From positions 124,001 through 188,000 of the forward strand of contig JACGCN010000015.1 of NCBI GenBank assembly GCA_014905825.1: DNA of 64,000 nt, read 5' to 3'. A program made the translations under genes and the position numbers. The notes beneath the pieces are model-generated. The model searched no databases. It saw only the letters and a program-made list of their open reading frames with translations, and was not told the DNA's origin. This DNA comes from Lyophyllum atratum. Taxonomy: Eukaryota > Basidiomycota > Agaricomycetes > Agaricales > Lyophyllaceae. This document shows, piece by piece, positions 10,686-21,904 of this stretch (within the stretch, counting starts at the first letter, position 1; each line of letters opens with the position of its first letter).

Positions 10686-11078
10686 CCTCTATATTATTAT
10701 CCCACTATCAATTCACCGGCTGCGATTCGCATTCTTGTATGCATGCTTTTGTATCAGTGATTTTGATAATCTCAGTTTCTAGATCTAGTCATATCTAACC
10801 TCTATCGATGCATTATTGTACCTATACCATAGATATATCATACTTGTTGTAATTCGGAAAGATCTGGAAAATGGTTTTTCTGACCTCACATGAAACGGGA
10901 CAATCGAAACCAATCATCGATTCCACTGTACAGGGCGGGAGCGCGAAGTGATACATACAATAATTACATACAATAAGTAATACGTAGTTTTACAATATGA
11001 CAAGCCCTCAAGAAGCCACCAGGCTTTGAAGGCGAACGAAAGCAAAAAATGAAGAAAGCGACGATAGCGATGGATGAT
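10686..11078. other. Convergent intergenic region
   Basis: This is AT-rich sequence between two convergent stop codons (10685 plus, 11079 minus). It presumably holds both 3' UTRs, and nothing else was seen. Confidence 0.5.
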
Positions 11079-13421
11079 TCATCCACTGAAACTCCAAATC
11101 CTGATGTCTGCGTCATCACTCCCCGACACGATCTTATCTTCCCCGAGTGCCAAACAGCTCACTGCAGCCTGATGACCGACAAGGGTACCGGTGCACTTTC
11201 CCTGGTCGCGGGACCATACCTAAATGCACAAGACGTCAATGTATGTCGCAAGTAATTGCATTGATGGTACATACCTTGACAGTACGGTCGTGGCTCCCAC
11301 TCACGAGTCGAAGCTTATCGCTTGCAACTGCCCAAACGCCTTCGATGTGGCCAAAGAAAGTCCGCACACACTTCCCAGTTTCGATATCCCAGAGCTTGAT
11401 GGTATTATCCAAGCTGCCCGAAATTAGCACAGGCTTCTTGCTGTTGGTGAAGGAGGCCAAAGGAGGCGGGGAAACGGAACGCTTTGAATCCCTCGGGCTC
11501 GGGGCAGACGACTGAGCTGGGGCATTTGATGTTGCAGGTATAGCGCAACTAGAGGGGAAGTTCGCGGCTTCGGATCTTGGCTGGACGGCAGACTCGTCAT
11601 CGTCACTGCCTTCCGGTCCTTCTTCTTCCTCGCCAGGTAGCTCGTCGTCGCCGCAGTCGCCAGCGGTCAGAAGCTTTATGCTCTGCACCTGCCCCATATG
11701 ACCGGTCATTGTACGGATACACGTCCGGAGCGTCAAATCCCATAGCTTGATGGTCCCATCATCCGATGCGGAGAACAACATCTTGCCAGCATCGATCTCG
11801 TTCGCCGAGCAGCCACTACCCGGTGACATAGAACTTCCACCAGATTCATCAAAGAGGGCTACGTCCGTTGACGCTGTACGAGCACTGGGATTAGAGTCCC
11901 AGAGCTGCACTGCGTTAACCCAGTCACTGTGACCTCTGAGGGTGAAGGCACCACCTGTCCGAAGGTTCCATACTTTGATAGTATGGTCCACGCTGCCACT
12001 TGCCAACACGTTGGAGTCAAAGTTAAGGCACACGATACCATCCGTATGACCCGTCAAGGTCCGAATGCACTTGCCCCGCCTCCAATCCCATATCTTGAGT
12101 GTATGATCCATGCTGCCCGTAATCAGCTTGATGTCGTCAAACTGGAGTGCTCGCACTGCCCGTGTATGGCCCTTGAGGCAATGGAGTGCCACGCCCGTCT
12201 CCATGTTCCAAACGCGCACGGTACGGTCGTATGAGCCTGTGATGAGCACCGGGAACGCCGGATGAGACAGGGTTTCGCTGAACTGCAAACACATCACGCC
12301 ATCTGTATGGCCCTTGAGTATACGGTATGTGTAGCGGCCGCGGCGCCAGTTCCGTTCGATGGTCATTCGTTCGCTGTAGACGTCTTTCCAAGGGCGAGTT
12401 ACGGATTCAATGCTGGGTATGGGCGGGTTGGGAGCGAGGAGAGCACAGGATGACGGTTTGTCAGGTGGTCTCGTGAGTGTCGATGAGGAGGATGAGGAAG
12501 ATGTAGGGATGGAATAGTGATCAGGAGGACAAGGGATTGGCTGGCCTGTTCGCTGCCGTTTCAGCGGTGGTCTCGGCGGCTCGTCGTTGTCCATGGTCCG
12601 CTTCGAGGATTGAGACGAAGGTGATAGGGATGGAGGAGAGACGGAACGGGGGTTGAATCTGCGCTTCTTTTCCAGCACCGGCAAGCCCCACCCGCACTTG
12701 CGACATTTCTGGCCGATATGCTGCTCGCAGATACCGCGCCACAGAATATCGTCGTCTGCTAGGGTCTTCCATCGCTTGGTAACCTGGGCTGCTCGGCACA
12801 GGGAAGTGGCATCGAGATAGCCAAGTATCTTCATTGAGACTTCTCGAGGAAGGCATACGAAGGGGTCGATGCGAATGAGGTGGGCGAGATGTTCGGTGAG
12901 AAGCGAAAGTTGAGAGAAACAGCACATTGTGAGCAGGCCCTGGAGGATGAGTGCTCGGCGAGGATGTGAAGAGGACGAGAAGCTCGACCAGATAGCATTG
13001 ACCGCTTCCCGCTCTTCAAAAGGCATGGCATCCAGAGACTGTAGATATGTAGAATTAGAATGCAATGCAGATTCAAAGACGAGAGACAACATACGTGCTG
13101 GAGCTTGAGATTCGTCCCCTCGTCTGCCATACGCTGATGCCGAACACAGAGCTTCCGGGGCTCCGGCGGAGGCGACTGAGAGGGCCGCTCATCGTGCTCG
13201 TCGCTCTTGATGCTAGAAGTGATGTTATCGGCATCGTCCAGAACCATGGTGGTGTCGTGGATAGGTGGCAGCTCCTGGAAGCTGGCTTCAGGGGTGGTGG
13301 CGAGGCGGGCGGCGGGGATGGTGTCGCAGACATAGGACGAGGGCGGGCTTGCACCAGACATGATGGTGGAAGCAAAGCGAAGAGAGCGACGATAGAAGGG
13401 GGAGTTTAATGGACTGGACAT
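11079..13421 (-). CDS. Met30/SconB-type F-box and WD40 repeat protein
   Basis: Three exons, with introns near 13030-13095 and 11226-11280. The start is ATG 13421 (MSSPLNSPFYRRSLRF). An N-terminal low-complexity part is followed by a helical dimerisation-like segment and an F-box (CLPREVSMKILGYLDATSLC ... WKTLADDDILWR). The Cys pattern CRKCGWGLPVLEKKRR is a hallmark of Met30/SconB. Then come about seven or eight WD40 repeats (for example ITGSYDRTVRVWN, ITGSMDHTLKIWD, ASGSVDHTIKVWN, SGSDDADIRIW). An acidic/Ser-rich insert of about 90 residues splits two late repeats. The family is the substrate receptor of an SCF ubiquitin ligase that controls sulfur assimilation and cell cycle. The gene converges on the kinase-RasGEF gene. 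Confidence 0.88.
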
Positions 13422-13674
13422 TCCGGCGGTGATCGTACGTCAAAATTTGCTGTTCAGGGTGCAGCTTCGTCGTTCACTTGCCCAACTCTCGCGCCACATG
13501 TCGCAATTTCAAACCATTCATATCAACTTCCGTCAACAAGCACGCAATTCAAATTTCACCCTCTCATACAAGTCGCCGCTACAATTCAATTCAAGAATGT
13601 ATAGAAAGACACAACACGGAGAAACGTAGAAAATATCACTACAACAACCGCCGCAGGCAGCATCATTCGACTCG

Positions 13675-15347
13675 TCAGTCCAGCGTAATCTTAAGTTGTT
13701 CAAGAGGTATGGGCTCAAAGTTGGCCAGCACAATATTCCGCGAGGCCAGCTCCGGTTCACAATGCGACGGGACCAGCTGCCGGATCAGGTCCGGTCGTAC
13801 AGAGAGCTCTGTTTGCCGTCGTCAGTAAATGTCGTCACACGATCAACGTCATTTATACTCACCCTCGCGAGTGAAGTCAAACAGCCGGGGAAACTCCTTG
13901 CCGTTCGGCATTCGCTGGCCTTCAACTCGCAGCTCATCGAAGAAGGGGTGGACCATCGCTTCCACAGCACTAAGCCGCGCTGACGGCGTGTACTCCAACA
14001 GTTTGGACACCAGATCTATCGCCTCCGGCGCGGTGCGAGGCCGGAAGACCTTGACAAAGTTAATCAGAGTCAGTCTCATCTAACACTTGATTGGTCCCTC
14101 GACGCACTTTTGAGAAAGGATGTGGCTTAATTTGTGGGAACTTGTGCTCCATGTAGTTGGGGTTCATGGTCTTGATTTGCTCCCTTGACTGGCGTTCCAA
14201 GCACCTTGATAATCTCCACCAGCTGATCAATGCCACTTTCCCCGGGAAACAGTGGCTGTCCCCAGCATCAACTCTGCCATGACACATCCTGTTGACCAGA
14301 TATCTGACGCAAAACGTAATCAAAACGCGATCCTAACACAGATGACAAAGGGTGTGGGCGCACCGATATTGGTCGTGTAGTTCGTCGCCCCAAAGATGAG
14401 CTCCGGGGCTCGGTAGTATCGCGAGCAGATGTAGGAGACATTGGGCTCGCCTGCCACAAGGATCTTCGCAGGAGCCAAAATCGCATAGCTTCAAGACGCC
14501 GGTGGCAGGGTTAAGAAGCAAGTTCTGGGGCTTGATATCTCTGTGGCAAATGCCAACCGAGTGGATGTAGGCTAAGGACCGCAGGAGCTGGTACATGTAT
14601 AATTTGATCTGCAGCATCGGCATGGGCTGTTTGAGTTTAGCGTAATGACGACTGGCGCGATAAACAGTTTCCGGAACGTATTCGAGGACAAGGTTGAGGT
14701 ACACTTCAGTCTTTCTGTTGGCAAAGCTTGAGGTTTGCCATGACGATTACGGGACGAAGAAAAATACCTTGTCACCATTCGAATAGAAGAATGCTTTGAG
14801 ATCGACAACATTGGGATGAGATACGAGCCTCATGATTTGTAGTTCACGATTCTAGAAATACAGATAGCAAAAAGTCAGTGCTTGATTAAGGTGCGGCATG
14901 GAAGGCGTAGGATGGCAAGAAAATCTGACCTTGAACCGTTTATCCTGCAGCACCTTCTTGATGGCGATGTCATCGCTGTCATTTGGTGCACCAACAAGCC
15001 TAGCTTGAAAAACGACGCCAAAAGAGCCGTTCCCGATAACTTTGCAGTTCGTGTATGAGATATCCCTCGTTTCGGCAGACTTGCCATCGGAGGCAATAAC
15101 TTTGACGACCTTATGGGGGTCATCTATAGCTGAGCGGACGCGAAACGCGTGAAACGTGTATCGATCGAGGGCGATTCAAGGTAAAACGCAAGGGCATAAA
15201 TAAAGCGCACGAAAGATGATGTGGTGCGGGGTGAGATTGGATATGCGATGGAGTGAGCGGGTCAGTGCGGGGTATGAGACAAGAGTGGGGGGATATGAAA
15301 AACTGACCGGAGATCTTGACACCGTTTATTGGGCCGTGAATGGACAT
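13675..15347 (-). CDS. Glycogen synthase kinase 3 (GSK3/shaggy) homolog
   Basis: Multi-exon gene; the start is ATG 15347 ([13 protein letters not shown]) in a short first exon followed by a long intron. The kinase signatures are complete: [32 protein letters not shown] with the catalytic Lys, [20 protein letters not shown], and the activation loop [17 protein letters not shown] with the conserved tyrosine before RYYRAPEL. The C-terminal part has PHPF and [18 protein letters not shown], and the tail ends at TGA 13675-13677. GSK3 is a constitutively active Ser/Thr kinase acting on primed substrates in growth and stress pathways. Length (about 390 residues) is normal, with no unusual insert. Confidence 0.92.
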
Positions 15348-17000
15348 GGATAAGTGATACTAGCTATGCAGCGCAGCAGATAGGACGGGAAAGGAGGGAG
15401 GAGAGCGATAATCCAACGAGCGCCGGGTGACTGTCAAATACAACAAGGAGGCTGTGGGGAGATAGCGGGGACAAAATAAAGCTGGGTTACGGGAGAAAAC
15501 GGACGACGAGGAGAAGAGAAGATGGCGGGGGCGGGGTGAGGAGGACGACGGACAGAGTTTGTGCTGGGAAACAGCGAGGGCTCCTCGAAGAACCACTGAT
15601 CAAGTGACCCCCACCGCCATCTAAATACAGTACAAACAACGACGGCGGCATCTTGCTGAGGCTCCAGCCCAGATCTCATGTTCACTCACTTCCAACAGCT
15701 TGACAGCGACACCTCTGGCGGCTAATCGAGAAGTATAACAGACATCACAATCTCTGGTATACATGGGCGCCTCATCGACCCCGGCGAGAGGTCGGGCATG
15801 CGATATGCTTTCTCGTCAGGAGCCCGAAATACCGAGACGGTGATGATCGAGGGAGGAGCAAAGCCAGAGGAACTGTGGCGGCGGAAAGTGAGGTACCGTA
15901 CAGTGTCCATGCCTGCTGGCAGGCCAGTGCAACCTAGTTTTGACCGGCGAGGCCTCTGCCGATGCAATACCTAGTACTTTGAGTTACGAGTAAAATATGC
16001 AATACACGATGAAGCCTTGAAATCGCAACGCTTAGCTCCTAAAGTTTCTGCGATGGTTTGCTACCTCGCCTCATCATGATCCTCGCTGCTGGTCAGCCCG
16101 TCAAGCTTTTGTATTCTTATGACCGCCGAGAACCACACAGTAACTCCACGGGAAGCAGTCTTCTGTTCAAGGCAACCCTGCGCAGATACTACGCCAAGAC
16201 GCAAGCAGCGTCAAGGAGATAGTAGAGCCATGAACCAGTTCCGATCGGCGAGCAACCAACAGCAGCGAAGGGCCGTCTACGACGATCTTCGCTCAACGTT
16301 GGAGCCAGTTCCGCCGATTTGCCAGCAAGGTAAGATAGGGAAGATTAAAATATAAGAGGCTTCACCACCAGCTAACATGACAACAGGTTGAATCATCCCG
16401 TAACTCCATGTCCGAAGGTCCCATACCCCATCAGTTGTATTCGCCCCGATATCAGCCAATCTTAACCCAGATCTATGTCCCATTGCTCTCGTACTCTGGA
16501 CATTGAAGTGCTGAAACCTGGCATATGTGGTTCTTTGTCCGTTTATTCCGTACGAAAAGAGAAGCATATCACCGCTCGAAGCCCGTTGCCTCGAGATCAC
16601 AAGCATGGTGCGGCCAGATTCTTCCAGATTTCGTCACAGTTCTTCGCCCGAGTTTCAATCTTGTCCGCCACCTGAATCGATACCCAGCCAGCTATACGAA
16701 GGAGGGAGTCTATCGCACTTCTGCTGGCTTCTATCTTCCCATCTGGGTCTATTTATTGCATACCTCATGCATGTCGATCGAAAGAAGGTCTGCAGGTATC
16801 GTGATGCACACCCTCGCGGTGACTCTCACAACATCCTATAAAACTCTCATGATTGGTGCCGTCGGTATATTTGTTATTGGCATCACTCCACCTTCCCCTC
16901 ACCCCTGGTCCTCATGTCGGCTTGTTCTGAACACCCATCCATCCCTTGCACTACTTTGCACGGGCATTGTATCGAGTCCCAGTCTTCGTCTAGCCACACC
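15348..17000. other. 1.65-kb intergenic region between divergent genes
   Basis: This is the common upstream region of GSK3 (minus) and the MFS gene (plus). Short reading frames occur on both strands (for example 15722-15967 minus and 16277-16606 minus), but none shows a family motif or intron-consistent continuation. GSK3 5' UTR and promoter probably occupy the left part. Confidence 0.4.
16837..16843 (+). promoter_or_regulatory. TATA box candidate for the MFS gene
   Basis: TATAAAA lies about 160 bp before ATG 17001 in the right orientation. It is a sequence match only. Confidence 0.3.
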
Positions 17001-19273
17001 ATGGAGTCGATTCGTAACTCCTATACACCGTCCGAGAGCGGAGCCCAAGCTAATTGCATTCACCCTCCGCCTCGAATGTACTCTGGACAAGGAACATCGA
17101 TTCTCCCTACATCGTCGATTGGATCCATAACGATCCCGAAAATCCATATAACTGGACCAAGGCCAAGAAGTGGGCCATTACGATGCAGGTGGGTCCGAGT
17201 AGGGACCTCAGTGCGCCCGTCTCATAGCCGAACTGCTTCATCAGCTGGCTCTATGTACATGGACGGTATCATTCGGCAGCAGTTCTTATACCGGCGGCAT
17301 TCAAGGCACGATGCGTGACCTCCGTATATCTGAAGATGTTGCTATTTTAGGCATCTCTCTGTATGTTTTAGGATTCGCACTAGGGTACGTCCATATGCCT
17401 GTCCCGTCACAGGTGCTTGGGATGCTAAGAATATTTTTCCAGGCCCCTAGTATTTGCTCCCATGGGGGAAGTAAGTCATCCAGTGAAACGCTACTACGCA
17501 TCATCCACGGGTCTAACGAATGTCCACTTTCTCTGATAGATGTTTGGAAGGGTCAGTATGGTTGTTTTATCGATAATCCAGAATGTCAATATTAACCAAG
17601 AGGTTCTGTAACAGCGTGTTGTATTTCTTGTTACGTTGTCGACCTATGCCCTCTTCCAGATAGGAGGTGGCCTCGCTCATAATCTCCCTACACTCTTGTC
17701 ATGTCGACTGTTGACAGGCATATTTGGTTCTTCTCGTAAATATCCATTTTTTTTTGCTTTTCTGCTACATGCAAATCTGACATGCAAATCGAAGCTCTTA
17801 CAAATGCCGGCGGAACAGTATCCGACATCTGGAACGCGCGTGAACGAGGTTTGGCCTCTGCAATCTACGCTACAGTGCCTTTCCTGGGACCAGGTAGGTA
17901 ACCTCGCCCGGAATTTTGACCTGTGCTCAGAATATCTACAGTGATCGGCCCCATCGTTGGCGGCTTTGTAGCCGAGAATCCACACCTGGGCTGGCACTTT
18001 AACTTCTGGTTGATCTTTCTCTTCTCTGGAATCACTCTTGTTCTCGGCTACTTCATCACGCCAGAAACGGTGAGGTTGTATGCTTCATCGAACAGGTGCG
18101 GTTCCTGACATTATCCTCCTAGTATGGGCCGGTCCTCCTACGGCGACGTGCCGCGAAACTTTCTGCTGCAGTCGAATGGCATAGTCCATTTCGTCTCGGT
18201 GCATGACCTGCATCGATCTCGATCTTTCCTACAAGTCATGGCTGTAAATCTCAGCAGACCGTTCGGTAAGCACAATCCGTCGAACCACGAATATGAAGCC
18301 ATCCCTGACAGGTTTACAATATGACAGTTTTTATCGTTACCTGAGCCTATCGTCCTTCTACTCGCCATATACATTTCGATCATGTACGGGACCCTCTACG
18401 CCTCTTTTCTCTGCCTTTCCGATTGTCTTCCAACAACACCGGGGCTTTACGCAGGGGCAGGGCGGGCTTGCATTCCTCGGCGTCGGCTTCGGGATTGTCA
18501 TGGGCACTGCCTCGCAGTCATATCAGAACAAGCTCTATCGACATTCGATGGACACCAGCCCCACTGGTAGGGCTCCACCAGAAGCGTGAGTCGACTTCAC
18601 TCATTTCACCCAACACATAATGACAATACGATGCCCAGTCGATTACACACAGCCATTATGGGTGGCGTTCTCATACCGATTGGACTATTTTTGTTTGCGT
18701 GGTGTGTATTATTGGATATGTTCTACTATCATTTTCTAAAACGACACAGGACTACAACAGCCTTCAATACATTGGATTGTCCCAATACTAGCTGGAATAC
18801 CTTTTGGAGCTGGAGTTGCGCAAATACTGCAATCCTTAACAACATACTTAATGGATACCTATCCCTTGTATTTTGCCAGCTCAATCGCCGCCACTATAGT
18901 CCTCAGGTCTTTCTGTGCTGCTGCTTTCCCAGTTATTCAGCCCCGCTATGTTTAAAGCGCTTAGGAGATGAATGGGCTATGAGCGTCTTTGCATTACTGG
19001 CACTAGCGTGCACACCTATTCCGATATTGTTTTGGGTATGTACTTTACAGAGTCCTGCCTGGCATGATCCGCTGATGCTTGATGCTCCAGAAATACGGAC
19101 GATGGATCAGGAGCAGATCGCGCGTTGCTCTCAAAGATTTTGCCGCGACGGAGGCGACGCTAAGTATAACACCCTCGTCACAACTTGAAACCATACGGGA
19201 GACGGTCCAAGAGAAGGAAGGCTTGGAAGTAGGTGCCGCTGCCTGTGACCAGTATGAAAAGATGACAGCATGA
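17001..19273 (+). pseudogene. DHA1-family MFS transporter with five apparent +1 frameshifts
   Basis: The N-terminal half joins cleanly through introns: IDSPYIVDWIHNDPENPYNW, TWTVSFGSSSYTGGI, LGPLVFAPMGEMFGRRVV (motif A), VSDIWNARERGLASAIYA, PFLGPVIGPIVGGF, NFWLIFLFSG. These are signatures of the 12-TM drug:H+ antiporter-1 family. In the C-terminal half the conserved sequence jumps frame five times, each time by one extra base: near 18170, 18265/18328, 18400, 18941 and 18965. Recognisable pieces continue after each jump (SVHDLHRS, LPEPIVLLLAIYISIMYGTL, FSAFPIVFQQHRGF, IHWIVPILAGIPFGAGVAQI, GDEWAMSVFALLALACTPIP). In the original frame TGA 18204-18206 would end the protein. Either a decaying gene or local sequence errors; neighbours show no such damage. 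Start ATG 17001 and a 61-nt first intron are tentative. Confidence 0.6.
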
Positions 19274-19573
19274 TCACCTTATTCTATTGTGACATTAAAT
19301 AAAAGACTAGAATACAACCTGCTGAGCGCTTTGGTGGAGTATGAAGTACAACATAGTAATCTACATTTACCAAGTGATCTAATAGGACTATTACTTGTGT
19401 TAACATGCTTTCCGAGTGTAGCTATTGCAATCTCGACAGATGCAGCAACGAGGATCTCGTTCAAGATCCAACACCTGAAGGAGAATACTTGGTCTGTCGA
19501 TCGCACTGGCCAAGATCTTTCACCGTACCAATCGTCGCAGGAGTCAGAAGGATGGACAGAAATGGATTGCGAC
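19274..19573. other. Convergent intergenic region
   Basis: This sequence lies between the MFS stop (plus) and the RNase Z stop (minus). A plus-strand frame at 19289-19708 runs through it but mirrors the RNase Z exon and has no family features. Confidence 0.4.
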
Positions 19574-21122
19574 CTAATGTCTTCTCTTCTTGTTCCTGCT
19601 ACCACGACCTCGGTTATTGGCGGCATAAAGCAACCCCTCAACTGGATCCGCAGCGTGCAGCTCCATGGTTACACTTTCAGCAGCAGTTGTGGTCGAGATT
19701 TGGGATGATGCGAGCATATTTCCGCTGCCAGTACTGGCGTCGAATCCAGCCACCGGCATTGTAGCAGGAATAGGAATGTCGACATGCATGAAATCATAAG
19801 CAGCGACGGCGCGTTTTTTCGAGCCCCACGCGTCGGTGGCTTGTTTCTCAATTTCGCGCATTATAGCAGTGCGATGGTCCCGTGCGTATTTCGGAGCGGG
19901 AAATCTATATTTAGCGAGTAAGAAATGGGTAAACGCCTATACCTAATTTCTGGGCAGAAGGGCCACATACCTTCCACCGATGTGATTGAGAACCAGCCGC
20001 TCTGCGCCAATCTTCTTCGCAAAAGCACCTGCCATGGACGGTATCGAATGCCCCCTTGCAAGAGCCTTTTCTAAAACGGCTTCTGGTGTTCGACGCGCAG
20101 TGTAGTCAACGTGCCTCGGGATATGAGCATCAGTTGCCTTCATGTATCAACAGTGACGGAGAAGGGGAGACGCAGAGGGGTACAATCGAGGAAGGATCGT
20201 GCGTATCTCCCAAGATGACGAGCTTGCGCAGTGGGCCTGATGCTTCGCGGATAACGTAGCCTAAGCAAGGGTCTGTAGGCCGTCAATTCGCAAAAGGTAT
20301 TAAACATTGACAATCACGAAGTGTTGAGCTGACCTCGATGTGAGATAGGACCGGCATCGACAAAGACCTCTCCGAATGCACCTTGCGACCTCACAAGGTC
20401 TTTCCAAAAGCCATCTTCGGAACAGAGGACATCTTGGCCAGGTACTTCATTACAGTGCATGATGTCGAGTTCCCGCATGCTATTGATAGCATTGTCGTGA
20501 GGAAGACACGGAGTTATTCGATCTTTTGGCGTGAGAAGCTCATGAACCACATAGAAATCTGCAGTTCTAGTTAAAGTCATCTTCATGATTTGGCGCACAA
20601 AATTGCGTATTCCAGAAGGACCATAGATCTCAATGCTAGGCTTCACAATGTAAACACAAGGCGAAAAATAGCATGGATTACGTTTACCGGCTTGAGGACA
20701 TGCGGGGCAATGGCAATTGGGGCTGCTCCAATCGGGGGAGGATAAAGCATATTTCGAAGAAAAGGGACGATGCCCATTATGTGGTCGGCTACATACTGAC
20801 CATAAGATGAGAAACACGACACAGATATGTAGATTTTCACCATGCATGTGAGTAACGAATATTTTGGTGACCCTGTTCGATCTGAGGTTGGTGTTGGATC
20901 GATCTTGGAGAGCAAATTGACGAATAGTCCCTTCCGCACAGTCGACCACTTATGACATGCGTTGCAATATGAGTAGAAGTTTTGATATGGATAAGTTTGT
21001 GGCGCACTCCAGAGAGAACTATCCCCAACCACATTGCAGACGAGTGAGGAGCAATTTCTCGATTCTGAGGGACCGCCCCCGCTGGAGGTACCGAGAAACG
21101 TCACGGAGAAGTCGCCAGCCAT
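19574..21122 (-). CDS. RNase Z (tRNA 3' endonuclease), short ElaC-like form
   Basis: Spliced gene; start ATG 21122 (MAGDFSVTFLGTSSGGGPSE), the usual N-terminal beta strand of the family. The metal site THMHADH forms across an intron (donor after the second His codon, near 20840). Other landmarks are DCAEGTIRQFALQ, SIEIYGPSGIRNF, VFVDAGPISHR, GDTSDPSSIV, LLIHEATDAHIP and LVLNHIGGRF. The metallo-beta-lactamase fold cleaves tRNA precursors 3' of the discriminator base. Length is about 420 residues, matching the short form rather than the long Trz1 form. The last 60 residues (TTTAAESVTMELHAADPV ... RNKKRRH) are a lysine/arginine-ending tail that may be a nuclear signal. An ATG-less upstream extension was rejected. 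Confidence 0.88.
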
Positions 21123-21904
21123 CGCTAGAGATGAGGGAAGTGTTGGATACTTCGCAGTCGTATGTACGCCACGGTTTAAATTCAAGTCTTCTCCTTGAGG
21201 TTGGTTAAAATGGCAAGACTGGTTTTAAATTCAAGCACCGTGTTGTACTTTCCCGCCACGTGACGGGATCGTCCGAATCTCGCGTCGGATTGGGAAGCGG
21301 GAGCACAGCACGTCGTTGAATTTCAAGAATGCCATTGACAACGATATCCATGGCTGGAGCCTGTACATGATACAGATGAAAGGTAGACAACGCCAGACAA
21401 CGCCGTGTATGATTCGTCTCAGAGCAATCCGTAGACAATGACATGCTATGACATGGCCGCCAACCAATGGCCTTTCGCTCTCATCCGACGATCGCTCTTT
21501 TTTAGTGGAGTGCGTGATAGCCGACCGCTGTGGACCCCGAAGCCGAGAGCCAGTCTCCGGGAAGCATACGCAGTCCCACACAGCTTGTAAGTGACACAGT
21601 CAAACGCTCTTGCCAGCTGACGAGGAAAATGGACAGCAGGGGACATCGCTCCTGAGTAGGGATCTCAGATTGATGCCGGACCTCTCAATGGGGGCTGTTA
21701 GCACACACCAATTGCACACCACTTGCACACCTCTGGATCAGAATGTTGTTCTTGTTACCCCATGGTCTCAGACGCACCGCCGAACTCGGCGAGTAACCTG
21801 AAGCTGTGTCCTCCCGCCTCTATAATATCTTGGATTCCTCACCGCTCGACACATATCTGCACTACTCATATCCACTTCCATCACCCACTTCTCATAATTC
21901 CAAG
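21123..21904. other. Divergent intergenic region (RNase Z / band-7 protein)
   Basis: Upstream of both flanking genes. Short frames only. It carries TATAATA at 21821-21827, about 80 bp before ATG 21905. Confidence 0.4.
21821..21827 (+). promoter_or_regulatory. TATA box candidate for the band-7 gene
   Basis: TATAATA lies 78 bp upstream of the start codon, just before a pyrimidine-rich leader. It is a sequence match only. Confidence 0.3.

Noticed and set aside
13065..13409. Plus-strand frames opposite the Met30-type gene, and similar frames opposite other exons
   Set aside because: They mirror coding exons on the other strand and show no independent features.
18755..18776. A further frame jump in the MFS gene near 18760
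   Set aside because: Resolved by moving the intron donor to TGT|GTATTA and the acceptor to ACAACAG, giving FAWC-PSIHWIVP in frame.
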